Part shown: positions 1-5,219 of the stretch, piece by piece
How the letters are laid out: each line of letters starts with the position of its first letter
Numbering within the stretch: the first letter of the stretch is position 1
DNA from: Desulfobacterales bacterium
GTDB taxonomy: Bacteria > Desulfobacterota > Desulfobacteria > Desulfobacterales > UBA2174_A
DNA length: 6,270 nt
Reading direction: 5' to 3'
Assembly: GCA_025454075.1 (NCBI GenBank)
Contig: JALOPD010000234.1
Span: forward strand, 1-6,270
Made by a program: the position numbers and the translations under genes
Notes under the pieces: generated by a model
Database searches by the model: none
What the model was told of the DNA's origin: nothing
Seen by the model: the letters and a program-made list of their open reading frames with translations, nothing else

Positions 1-718
1 CGTCTTCTTGGAAAGCCCGAAGGCCTTCTGCAGCTGATCGGTGGTCACCATTTTTTCGCGCAGGAGGTAGTCGTATTTGGAGCCGGACGCAAACGTGGCC
101 GCCACGGACGCCAGGCGTTTGCTGACGTCCGCATCGGCAGGGTTCAGCTCCGAAGCGGCCCGGTAGAGATCGTGGGCCACGTCGCGCTGATCCCGTTTTT
201 CCATCTCCAGGCCCATCGCGTACTTGAGGCGCGCGGCCTTGGCGGCGTCCACCGTGGCCGCCTGGATGAGCGCGTCCAGTTCCGACACGGCGTGCGGCGC
301 CGAATGCAGCTTCAACAGGCTTTCCGCCAGGCTGGGGATCACTTTTTCGGGGGGGTAGTCCTCGCCCAGAAGCTTGGCGTATTCGCTGACGGCCTCCGCT
401 GACGGCCTCCCCGTGCAACCCCATTTCCTGAAAGGCGGAGGCGCTGTCGAGGATGGCCGAGAGGTCGCCGGAGCTGGATATGGCTTCCCGAATCCAGGAG
501 ATCTCCTTGGCCGAGACGCCGGGCACAGCGGTGGCCTCCTCCTTGGCGATCTCCTGCTTCAGCAAGTCGATCCGGTTGCGGATCTTCTCCTGCACCTCCG
601 CGGCGTTGCCCGGCACCGCGGGCAGGATTTTCTCGTAGATGGCGAGAGACTCCAAAAAAAGACCCATGGAGCGGCAGACTTCAGCCTCGTTGATCCTGGA
701 ATCGATATCCGTTCTCAT
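1..718 (-). CDS. TPR protein, probable N-terminus of a GspE/PilB-type ATPase; partial and frameshifted
   Basis: The gene starts at ATG 718-716 and runs off the left edge. Residues 1 to about 107 read in one frame. From the 13-bp tandem duplication at 384-409 onward, sensible protein continues only in another frame, through to base 1. With one 13-bp copy removed, the joined 235-residue protein is mainly helical, with TPR-like units near GLFLESLAIYEKIL, GLHGEAVSEYAKLL and DVAHDLYRAASELNP. It ends in GSKYDYLLREKMVTTDQLQ, which resembles the start of the N-terminal domain of GspE/PulE/PilB secretion and pilus ATPases in Desulfobacterota. The ATPase core would lie outside the window, so that assignment is inference. 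No in-frame start codon occurs between the chosen ATG and the region upstream; the ribosome site is weak (AAGG about 13 nt away). The shifted frame also stays open to the edge, giving an out-of-frame tail of about 130 residues. By the usual rule this is a pseudogene unless the duplication is an error or reversible. It is the last visible gene of the mgl-like operon. Confidence 0.8.
   Translation of the reverse strand, partial: MRTDIDSRINEAEVCRSMGLFLESLAIYEKILPAVPGNAAEVQEKIRNRIDLLKQEIAKEEATAVPGVSAKEISWIREAISSSGDLSAILDSASAFQEMGLHGEAVSGGRQRIRQASGRGLPPRKSDPQPGGKPVEAAFGAARRVGTGRAHPGGHGGRRQGRAPQVRDGPGDGKTGSARRGPRSLPGRFGAEPCRCGRQQTPGVRGGHVCVRLQIRLPPARKNGDHRSAAEGLRAFQED
384..409. repeat. Perfect 13-bp tandem duplication causing a frameshift
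   Basis: The unit CGCTGACGGCCTC occurs twice, head to tail, at 384-396 and 397-409; base 410 also matches the period and the flanks then diverge. On the coding (minus) strand the duplicated unit is GAGGCCGTCAGCG. Thirteen is not a multiple of three, so the second copy shifts the reading frame of the TPR/ATPase gene. Deleting one copy gives the continuous reading GLHGEAVSEYAKLLGEDY. Replication slippage, reversible phase variation and mis-assembly all fit. Confidence 0.95.
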
Positions 719-772
719 GTCGCTGAAATGACCTTTCCCAGATGTGGAAGCGTACCGGGCGAATGCGGCGCC

Positions 773-795
773 CGCGGCCCCTCACGGGGCCTGCG
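773..795 (-). other. GC-rich intergenic hairpin without a U tract
   Basis: GGCCCC (776-781) pairs with GGGGCC (786-791) around a 4-base loop. Three more pairs (773-775 with 793-795) follow after a one-base bulge. It starts three bases after the stop codon of the second roadblock gene and lies in the 79-bp gap before the TPR/ATPase gene. No run of U follows on the minus-strand transcript, so it is not a standard intrinsic terminator. It may slow decay or tune the expression ratio between the two genes. Confidence 0.5.
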
Positions 796-797
796 CG

Positions 798-1145
798 CTA
801 CCGCTTGAAAAAGCCCTTGATGCCCTTGGACCCCCGCTGCGCCTTAAGGGCGGGCAGCAGGATGTCGCAATTCAACCGAATCAAGGCGCAGGGCGCAATC
901 AGCCCCATGACCACGACCAGCACGCCGTCGGCCGTACGGCGCACGTAGACCCGGCCCTTTTCGAACACCAGTTCCGCTTCGCGCGCTTTGCCCAGCGAGG
1001 CGACCAGGGCATACCAGTCGCTCACCGCCGCAGGCGCGTTCCTCCCGATGCTGAATTCCTCGAACACCCGCTCACCGGAGGGCGTGAAGAACACGACGCC
1101 CCTGACCCCATCGACCGCCAGCAGATCATTGAAGACATCCCGCAT
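798..1145 (-). CDS. Divergent roadblock/LC7-like protein
   Basis: This 115-aa protein has the size and alternating pattern of a roadblock/LC7 domain: an N-terminal helix (MRDVFNDLLAVDGV), paired strands around GVVFFTPSGERVFEEF, a central helix (SDWYALVASLGKA), strands ELVFEKGRVYVRRT and VLVVVMGL, and a last helix (CDILLPALKAQ). A basic tail, GSKGIKGFFKR, follows. Roadblock proteins dimerise and bind or regulate small GTPases of the MglA type. It is much less like MglB than the protein at 4679-5089, so it may be a second partner or an adaptor. An in-frame TAG lies four codons upstream of ATG 1145-1143, which limits the start; no clear ribosome site is visible, and translation is probably coupled to the response regulator gene ending 14 nt earlier. 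The family call rests on fold pattern and context, so it is moderate. Confidence 0.8.
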   Translation of the reverse strand: MRDVFNDLLAVDGVRGVVFFTPSGERVFEEFSIGRNAPAAVSDWYALVASLGKAREAELVFEKGRVYVRRTADGVLVVVMGLIAPCALIRLNCDILLPALKAQRGSKGIKGFFKR

Positions 1146-1159
1146 GCCGTCACGCTACG

Positions 1160-2167
1160 TCAACTCGTCAAGATTTGCATGAGTTTGTCCCGGGGGCACT
1201 TCCGATTCACGGCGATCACCGTCGGCCTATCGCCGGCGACCACCATGTAGTCGCGCGGGTCGCCCCGGTCGATGTACCCCAACACGAGCCCCCCCAGGTT
1301 GAGCTTTGCGCCATGCCGCGAAATCCGCTTCACGCGCTCGTCCCAGACCGAATCCGCGAAGACGCTTTCGACCCCGCTGCGCGGTCCGAGGCTTTGCTCG
1401 ATTTTGTCTCGTAGGCGCACGAGGCGCCCGGCCGCATCCTCCGGGCCGGCCGCGGGCGGGTGCGGCCGGGGGGCCGGCGGCGGCGCCTTTTTCTCGTCCT
1501 TGCGCCGCGCCGCCTCCAGGATGAGCGGGTGCAGATCTTTTTGAATCCGGTTCTGGCGCACCGCAGAGTGGTCTTGAATCGAGAGGCTCACCTGCTCCCA
1601 TCCGAAAATCTCGTAGGCGGCGGACTCGCCCTGGAGGTTGCCCGCGCGGGCATCGAACAACGCGCCCTCCACGAAAAAGAGCGCCCCCTTCTTGCCGGAG
1701 GCCTTGTCCTCCAGCCGGATGGTGCACGTCTTCTGTTCCATTTCGACCAGTTGCAGGAACATGCCGGAGGAGACGTTGTGCAGCGTGCCGCCCTCGGTTT
1801 CCCTGCGCAGCATCGTGAGGATCTGCCGGGCCAGGTTCTCGATCAGGAAAGGCTTGGCCGTGAAGCCGACGGCGCCGCCCTGACGCGCCAGCCGCTCCAT
1901 GTCGGGCGTGCTGTACCCGGTGATGATGATCACCGGGATGTCGGGATAGCTGCCCATGATGGCCGCCAGCAGTTCAAAACCGTCCATGCGCGGCATCTTG
2001 AGGTCGGTCACCACCAGCGAGACCGGCTCGCGTTTCAGGACCTCGAGGGCTTCCAGCCCGTCGCCGGCGAGCAGCACGCGCATGGACTCGGCGTAGCGGC
2101 CGAAGCCTTCCCTTAGGGCGAGAAGCATCTCGCGGTCGTCATCCACCAGGAGCACGGTTCTAATCAT
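1160..2167 (-). CDS. Response regulator: REC, PATAN (DUF4388) and an uncharacterised C-terminal domain
   Basis: A 335-aa cytoplasmic regulator. Residues 1-122 form a receiver domain with the acidic pocket D9-D10-D11, phosphoacceptor D55 (VVTDLKMPRMDG), T83 in ITGYS and K105 in AKPF, so it should accept phosphate. Residues about 125-225 match PATAN/DUF4388: GTLHNVSSGMFLQLVEM, then KKGALFFVEGALFDA, then AAYEIFGWEQ. A Pro/Ala linker (228-242) leads to a C-terminal segment of about 90 residues with WDERVKRISRHGAKLNLGGL and AVNRKCPRDKLMQIL, which I do not recognise. There is no DNA-binding domain, so output is probably by protein contact. PATAN response regulators of cyanobacteria act on type IV pilus ATPases, but with the order PATAN-REC. 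The start MIRTVLLVDDD overlaps the end of the PAS gene by 8 nt; GGAG lies about 10 nt upstream. An upstream extension in this frame is not protein-like. Confidence 0.95.
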   Translation of the reverse strand: MIRTVLLVDDDREMLLALREGFGRYAESMRVLLAGDGLEALEVLKREPVSLVVTDLKMPRMDGFELLAAIMGSYPDIPVIIITGYSTPDMERLARQGGAVGFTAKPFLIENLARQILTMLRRETEGGTLHNVSSGMFLQLVEMEQKTCTIRLEDKASGKKGALFFVEGALFDARAGNLQGESAAYEIFGWEQVSLSIQDHSAVRQNRIQKDLHPLILEAARRKDEKKAPPPAPRPHPPAAGPEDAAGRLVRLRDKIEQSLGPRSGVESVFADSVWDERVKRISRHGAKLNLGGLVLGYIDRGDPRDYMVVAGDRPTVIAVNRKCPRDKLMQILTS

Positions 2168-2846
2168 GCGGCAATTTCTCCGGACCCCGACGGGAGGCTT
2201 TTTCGATATCCACGATTTTGACCCCGGCCACGTACTCGACGGACGCATAGCTTCGGATGCCGGCTACCTGGCGCGTGATCTCAATCACCCGGCCGAGCTG
2301 CTGCTGGATCCGCACCAGCTTTTCGAAGCCCGGCGGGTTGATCCGCGCGTCCACCATCAACTCATTCAAGAGGTTGTTGAGAATGGTCAACGGCTGGTTC
2401 AGGTGGTGCACCACCCCGCCGGCCATCTCCAGCACGCCCTGCAGTTTCTCATCCGGCAGTTCCGCCGCCGGCGGGCCCGGCCGAACACTGGGGGCCGCCT
2501 CGCGCAGCAGCCCGTCCACGTGCACGACCATCCCCTCGTCGTCCGAAACCGCCTGGACGGTGGCCGCGCATGAAAAAACCGTCCCGTCGCGCCGCTGAAA
2601 ATCGATCGGCAGATCGACCAGCCGATCCTGCCGCAGCAATCGCTCCACCAGATACCCCCGGTCTTTCTTGTTGCGGTAAAGGTCGACTTCCGGCGATCCG
2701 ATCAGCTCATGCATGGACGCGTATCCGAAAAGGGCCGCGAAGGTCCGGTTGCAGTACAAGATGGTCCCCTCCAGCGTGGAGCGGTACAAGGCGGCTGGAA
2801 ATCCATCCAGGAAGTCGCCGTAGCGTATAGGCGAGGGCGCACCCAT
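2160..2846 (-). CDS. PAS-domain protein with a histidine-kinase DHp helix pair but no ATPase domain
   Basis: A 228-aa protein with no membrane segment. Residues about 8-115 form a PAS domain (GTILYCNRTFAALFGYASMH, then DFQRRDGTVFSCAATV). After a Pro-rich linker (117-131), residues 134-205 look like a HisKA dimerisation helix pair. The H box reads GGVVHHLNQPLTIL, placing the phosphoacceptor at H147. In typical kinases the next residue is acidic (HELNQPL); here it is H148. After the second helix (RIQQQLGRVIEITRQVAGI) the protein ends within about 30 residues, with no N, G1 or G2 box. It therefore cannot bind ATP by itself as a kinase and may be a phosphotransfer partner, phosphatase or scaffold for the response regulator whose start overlaps its end by 8 nt. 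Its ATG sits 2 nt after the stop of the zinc-ribbon gene, with only a weak ribosome site, suggesting translational coupling. Confidence 0.92.
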   Translation of the reverse strand: MGAPSPIRYGDFLDGFPAALYRSTLEGTILYCNRTFAALFGYASMHELIGSPEVDLYRNKKDRGYLVERLLRQDRLVDLPIDFQRRDGTVFSCAATVQAVSDDEGMVVHVDGLLREAAPSVRPGPPAAELPDEKLQGVLEMAGGVVHHLNQPLTILNNLLNELMVDARINPPGFEKLVRIQQQLGRVIEITRQVAGIRSYASVEYVAGVKIVDIEKASRRGPEKLPHD

Positions 2847-2848
2847 GG

Positions 2849-3331
2849 TCAGCGGATCCGGCCGGCCAGCCGCATCCCGAACAGAAGGCCGATGCCCAAT
2901 GCCCCCAGGATGAAACCGCCCAGAATCATCAGCAGCGTCCGAGCCGTGTCGCGGTGGGGGGCGTCGATCATCCCCGCCACCCGGTCCCAGAAGAAAAAAC
3001 CGGCCGCCGCCGTGACCAACGCCGGGAAAACGAAGAAAAACAGCACGGCGGTCACCCGCAGGCCGGTTCCCTTTCCCCCGGCCGACCGGGGGGGCGGCAC
3101 CTCCTCGCCCCCCGTGTCGGCAGCGGGCGGGGGCGGACCGCCGTCCGGCGCAGGGGGTTGCCCGATGAAGTCCCCGGCCCTGTCGCCGTCATCGGGCCGG
3201 GGCCTCGCCACCAGGATCCTGTGACCGCAGGAACGGCAGCTGAAGCCGGCGGCCAGGCCGATGATCTTGGCCGTGTCCACTCGGTATTTTTTACCGCACT
3301 CCTCGCAAATGACGAACAGATGGCGTTCCAT
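2849..3331 (-). CDS. Zinc-ribbon protein with two transmembrane segments
   Basis: A 160-aa protein from ATG 3331-3329. Two CxxC pairs, C9/C12 (CEECGKKYRV) and C32/C35 (CRSCGHRI), form an MJ0042-like zinc ribbon. A low-complexity Pro/Gly/Asp linker (44-85) follows, then two hydrophobic segments at about 93-115 (VTAVLFFFVFPALV) and 132-153 (LLMILGGFILGALGIGLLFG), separated by a short charged loop. The ends should face the cytoplasm, with the ribbon exposed there. Such proteins often have no assigned enzymatic role; here it could anchor the neighbouring soluble proteins at the membrane (inference). The start was chosen because AAGGG lies 9 nt upstream and MERHLFVICEECG is the usual beginning of this ribbon type; a longer frame from TTG 3352 has no good ribosome site. 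It lies 39 nt after the 213-aa gene. Confidence 0.9.
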   Translation of the reverse strand: MERHLFVICEECGKKYRVDTAKIIGLAAGFSCRSCGHRILVARPRPDDGDRAGDFIGQPPAPDGGPPPPAADTGGEEVPPPRSAGGKGTGLRVTAVLFFFVFPALVTAAAGFFFWDRVAGMIDAPHRDTARTLLMILGGFILGALGIGLLFGMRLAGRIR

Positions 3332-3370
3332 GAATCCTGGCCCTTGCATCAAGGCACTCGCTGCCGCGGG

Positions 3371-4012
3371 TTAGTCCCGCCGCGCGGCGGGTTTCACCAG
3401 CTGCCGGAGGGCATCCAGCTCCGCGCGAATGAACTCCTTCAGCTCCGCGACCGCTCCCGCCAGCATCTCCGGCGTCACCGCCCCGCCGGCCGGCGCCGGG
3501 GGGAGGGCCGCCGTCTCGACCGCGGCGGCCGGTTTGGCGGCAGGTTCGGCCGCCCGGCGTTGACTGATCTTGGCGCGCAACTCCTGGTAGGCGTCCATTT
3601 CAGCCTGCAGCAGTTTTCGGCGAACGGCCGGCGGCATTTTCGGAGTGCTCACGATCTCGTCCAAACGGGCAAAAACGGAATTGAGCACGTTGAAAGTGGA
3701 CGGGTGAACCTTGCTCCGGCTCGATTTGATGTATTGCCCCAGCGAGCCGAGAACCTGCAGAAAAACGAGAATCACCTTGTCGCTCGGGTAGAGCTCCTTC
3801 AGCAGCCGGACCTGGTCCAAAAAACTGTCCAGCGCCTCGGGGGTGATCTCCCAGTCGATGGAAAGAACGATTTTTTTCAACTCGGACAGGGGGCTGGGCT
3901 TTGCCTTTCCGGCAGCGGGTGCCGCGGGCGCCGGTTCATCCTCGCGAAACAGCTCGTCGAGGCGGTTGTCCAGCGCGGTGCTGAGTGGGTCGGTTTTGGA
4001 TGAATCGGCCAC
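3371..4012 (-). CDS. Unrecognised helical protein following mglA
   Basis: A 213-aa soluble protein without a signal peptide or membrane segment. I cannot name the family. The N-terminus (1-24) is acidic (LDNRLDELFREDE) and is followed by an Ala/Pro linker. Residues about 40-150 form a compact helical core: LSELKKIVLSIDWEITPEAL, LLKELYPSDKVILVFLQVLG, then HPSTFNVLNSVFARLDEIV. The stretch with SIDWEI and LLGSLGQYI-like wording seems familiar from Desulfobacterota hypothetical proteins, but I cannot verify this. A second Ala/Pro linker (154-178) precedes a C-terminal amphipathic helix (EMLAGAVAELKEFIRAELD). The start is GTG 4012-4010, with GGAGG 8 nt upstream. That ribosome site overlaps the mglA stop codon (TAGGAGGG), a strong sign of coupled translation and of a role close to the GTPase. 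It could be an adaptor or effector (inference). Confidence 0.88.
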   Translation of the reverse strand: MADSSKTDPLSTALDNRLDELFREDEPAPAAPAAGKAKPSPLSELKKIVLSIDWEITPEALDSFLDQVRLLKELYPSDKVILVFLQVLGSLGQYIKSSRSKVHPSTFNVLNSVFARLDEIVSTPKMPPAVRRKLLQAEMDAYQELRAKISQRRAAEPAAKPAAAVETAALPPAPAGGAVTPEMLAGAVAELKEFIRAELDALRQLVKPAARRD

Positions 4013-4020
4013 GGCAAAGC

Positions 4021-4027
4021 CCTCCTA
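4021..4027 (-). promoter_or_regulatory. Ribosome-binding site overlapping the mglA stop codon
   Basis: The minus strand reads TAGGAGG: the TAG stop of the MglA-type gene (4027-4025) shares its G with GGAGG (4025-4021). GGAGG is 8 nt from the GTG start of the 213-aa gene. This fixes that start and implies that ribosomes finishing mglA re-initiate on the next gene. Confidence 0.85.
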
Positions 4028-4630
4028 TAGCAGTTCTTTCCGAATCGAGGCGACGGTCATGGAAATAATCTTTTTGAGCGTTGCCACCACGTTCGTGCCC
4101 TTCACGGCACTGGCCGGGAAAGCGGGCCGCTTGAATTCCCGGTTGAGGTCACGTTCCAGCAGCCCGACGTCCAGGATGGGGATGCCTTGGTCGGCAAGGT
4201 CCATCTTGTTGTATTGGATCACCCAGGGGATGGTGTGCAGGTTCTTCTTGTAGCTCGCCAGGTTTTCCTGCAGATTTTTGAGCGCCTGGATGTTTTTTTC
4301 CCGGCGGACGGCCATGGCGTCGGCGACAAACACGATGCCGTCGACCCCCCGGAGCACCAACCGGCGCGTGGCGTTGTACTTGACCTGCCCGGGAACCGTG
4401 TAGAGCTGGATCTTGATCTGGTAGCCGTTGATGACGCCGATGTCGAACGGCAAAAAATCGAAGAAAAGCGTCCGGTCGCCGTGGGTTTTCACGGTCACCA
4501 TCTCGGAGTTGATCCGCTGGTGGAACTTCCGGTAGATGTACTCCAGGTTGGTCGTCTTGCCGCCCCGGCCGGGGCCATAATAGACGATTTTGACCTGGAT
4601 GATCTTGCTTTTGAGGTTGATGAATGCCAT
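4025..4630 (-). CDS. mglA: MglA-type small GTPase
   Basis: A 201-aa Ras-like GTPase of the bacterial MglA family, which sets cell polarity with its GAP partner MglB. The P loop is GPGRGGKTTNL (19-29), G3 is the MglA-type TVPGQ (78-82, with Pro-Gly-Gln instead of DxxG), G4 is NKMD (141-144) and G5 is SAVK (174-177). DRTLFFDFLPF (52-62) carries R53, and Q82 follows in G3. Both match, at the same numbers without gaps, the intrinsic arginine finger and catalytic glutamine known for Myxococcus MglA, so active hydrolysis is likely. The start MAFINL matches the MSFINY start of known MglA; a GTG three codons upstream (4639) is possible but less likely. The ribosome site is weak (GTGAG). It lies 48 nt after mglB, whereas known mglBA pairs usually overlap or nearly touch. 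Confidence 0.97.
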   Translation of the reverse strand: MAFINLKSKIIQVKIVYYGPGRGGKTTNLEYIYRKFHQRINSEMVTVKTHGDRTLFFDFLPFDIGVINGYQIKIQLYTVPGQVKYNATRRLVLRGVDGIVFVADAMAVRREKNIQALKNLQENLASYKKNLHTIPWVIQYNKMDLADQGIPILDVGLLERDLNREFKRPAFPASAVKGTNVVATLKKIISMTVASIRKELL

Positions 4631-4667
4631 TCGGCTCACACCATCGCGTGCGCTGTCCGCTGGAGGC

Positions 4668-4679
4668 GGCCCGCGGGCC
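4668..4679 (-). repeat. 12-bp GC palindrome between mglB and mglA
   Basis: GGCCCGCGGGCC is a perfect palindrome. It starts inside the TAG stop codon of mglB and lies in the 48-nt mglB-mglA gap. In RNA it could form a small stem, perhaps to set the ratio of MglB to MglA. No U tract follows, so it is not an intrinsic terminator. In GC-rich DNA such a palindrome could also be chance. Confidence 0.4.
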
Positions 4680-5089
4680 TACATATGACCGGAGGTCAGC
4701 GGTTCGAGAATGCCCTTGAGTTGATCGACCGACTCGCTGACCTTCAGCCTCAGAAAACCCAGTGAGATGTCGTTGCCGAAAATCGTGATCAGAAGAAACT
4801 CCGACGAGATCTTGTTGAAGTGGATGTTCTCTTTTTTCCCCTTGTGGAACAGGAGCGAGAACTCGTTCTCGCCGATGATTTTGGCCATGGCGCTGACGGC
4901 GCCGAAATTGCCTGCGGCCAGGGCCGCCAAGGAGTAGATGTCGTGCTGTTTCTCCCCGTTGTCGAGGTTGGTGACGATGTTCCCGGCCATGTCGATCAGG
5001 AAAACGCATCGCACCCCGTTGTCGATCAGGTCGGCCTTGAGGATGTCCTCGATCCTGTCGAGCTGCTTTTGGTCCAGCGTGTATGACAC
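4679..5089 (-). CDS. mglB: MglB-type roadblock/LC7 protein (GTPase-activating partner of MglA)
   Basis: A 136-aa roadblock/LC7 protein. MglB dimers bind MglA and stimulate its GTP hydrolysis, restricting active MglA to one cell pole. The order of elements follows MglB: a first helix (QLDRIEDILKADLIDNGVR), strands CVFLIDMAGNIVTNL, the MglB signature region SLAALAAGNFGAV then MAKIIGENEFSLLFHKGKK, strands FLLITIFGNDISLGFLRLKV, and a last helix ESVDQLKGILEPL. It stops soon after the domain and lacks the C-terminal tail of the longer Myxococcus protein. The start is GTG 5089-5087, since GGAGG lies 9 nt upstream; an in-frame TTG at 5110 would place that ribosome site inside the gene. It is the first gene of the predicted operon and directly precedes mglA. 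Confidence 0.95.
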   Translation of the reverse strand: MSYTLDQKQLDRIEDILKADLIDNGVRCVFLIDMAGNIVTNLDNGEKQHDIYSLAALAAGNFGAVSAMAKIIGENEFSLLFHKGKKENIHFNKISSEFLLITIFGNDISLGFLRLKVSESVDQLKGILEPLTSGHM

Positions 5090-5098
5090 GAGCCCACC

Positions 5099-5103
5099 CC
5101 TCC
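5099..5103 (-). promoter_or_regulatory. Ribosome-binding site deciding the mglB start
   Basis: GGAGG on the minus strand, 9 nt before GTG 5089-5087. It is the strongest ribosome site near this gene and selects GTG over the upstream in-frame TTG at 5110-5108. Confidence 0.8.
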
Positions 5104-5131
5104 GTTGCAAGAGTTAACTATCCTATTCAAA

Positions 5132-5160
5132 ACTATATTCTCGGCGTTTTGGCCTGTAGA
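5132..5160 (-). promoter_or_regulatory. Candidate sigma70-type promoter of the mgl-like operon
   Basis: On the minus strand TCTACA (5160-5155; 4 of 6 matches to the -35 consensus) is followed after 17 nt by TATAGT (5137-5132; 5 of 6 matches to the -10 consensus). Transcription would begin near 5125, leaving a leader of about 36 nt before mglB. It is the best-spaced pair I found in the gap. No sigma54-type GG-N10-GC element was evident. Confidence 0.4.
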
Positions 5161-5165
5161 CTTGA

Positions 5166-5203
5166 GCGAATCGTGTGGCCGGCTGCGGGTTCGTCCGATT
5201 CGC
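5166..5203. repeat. 8-bp inverted repeat just upstream of the candidate promoter
   Basis: GCGAATCG (5166-5173) and CGATTCGC (5196-5203) are perfect inverted copies with a 22-base spacer. The near copy ends 6 bp upstream of the proposed -35 box, a usual place for an activator or repressor site. If transcription starts farther upstream, it would instead be a leader hairpin. Confidence 0.55.
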
Positions 5204-5219
5204 CGACGCGAGCCTTTTT

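Larger units (their letters stand above)
1..5089 (-). other. Predicted eight-gene operon: MglBA, two-component proteins and a TPR/ATPase gene
   Basis: Eight consecutive genes share the strand. Gaps in order are 48 nt, 12 nt (with the ribosome site overlapping the stop), 39 nt, 2 nt, an 8-nt overlap, 14 nt and 79 nt. No intrinsic terminator is visible inside. The set pairs a polarity GTPase and its regulator with signalling proteins and an apparent motor ATPase, suggesting one functional module. The last gap is the loosest and holds a GC hairpin, so the ATPase gene may be expressed at a different level. Confidence 0.65.

Noticed and set aside
384..410. CRISPR or longer repeat array
   Set aside because: There are only two directly adjoining units with no spacer, so it is a simple duplication.
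1460..2116. Plus-strand open frame (218 codons)
   Set aside because: It is antisense to the clear REC-PATAN gene and shows no domain or plausible ribosome site.
2168..2248. Upstream extension of the response regulator
   Set aside because: The extra 27 residues lie inside the PAS gene in another frame and are not protein-like. MIRTVLLVDDD is a standard receiver-domain start with a ribosome site upstream.
2954..4003. Long plus-strand open frame (349 codons)
   Set aside because: It lies antisense to two well-supported minus-strand genes. Its composition is rich in Arg, Gly and Gln, with no recognisable domain, as expected from the opposite strand of GC-rich genes.
4149..5009. Minus-strand open frame spanning mglB and mglA in another frame (286 codons)
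   Set aside because: It crosses the mglB-mglA boundary in a frame rich in Arg, Gln and Pro, while both overlapping genes match known families closely.
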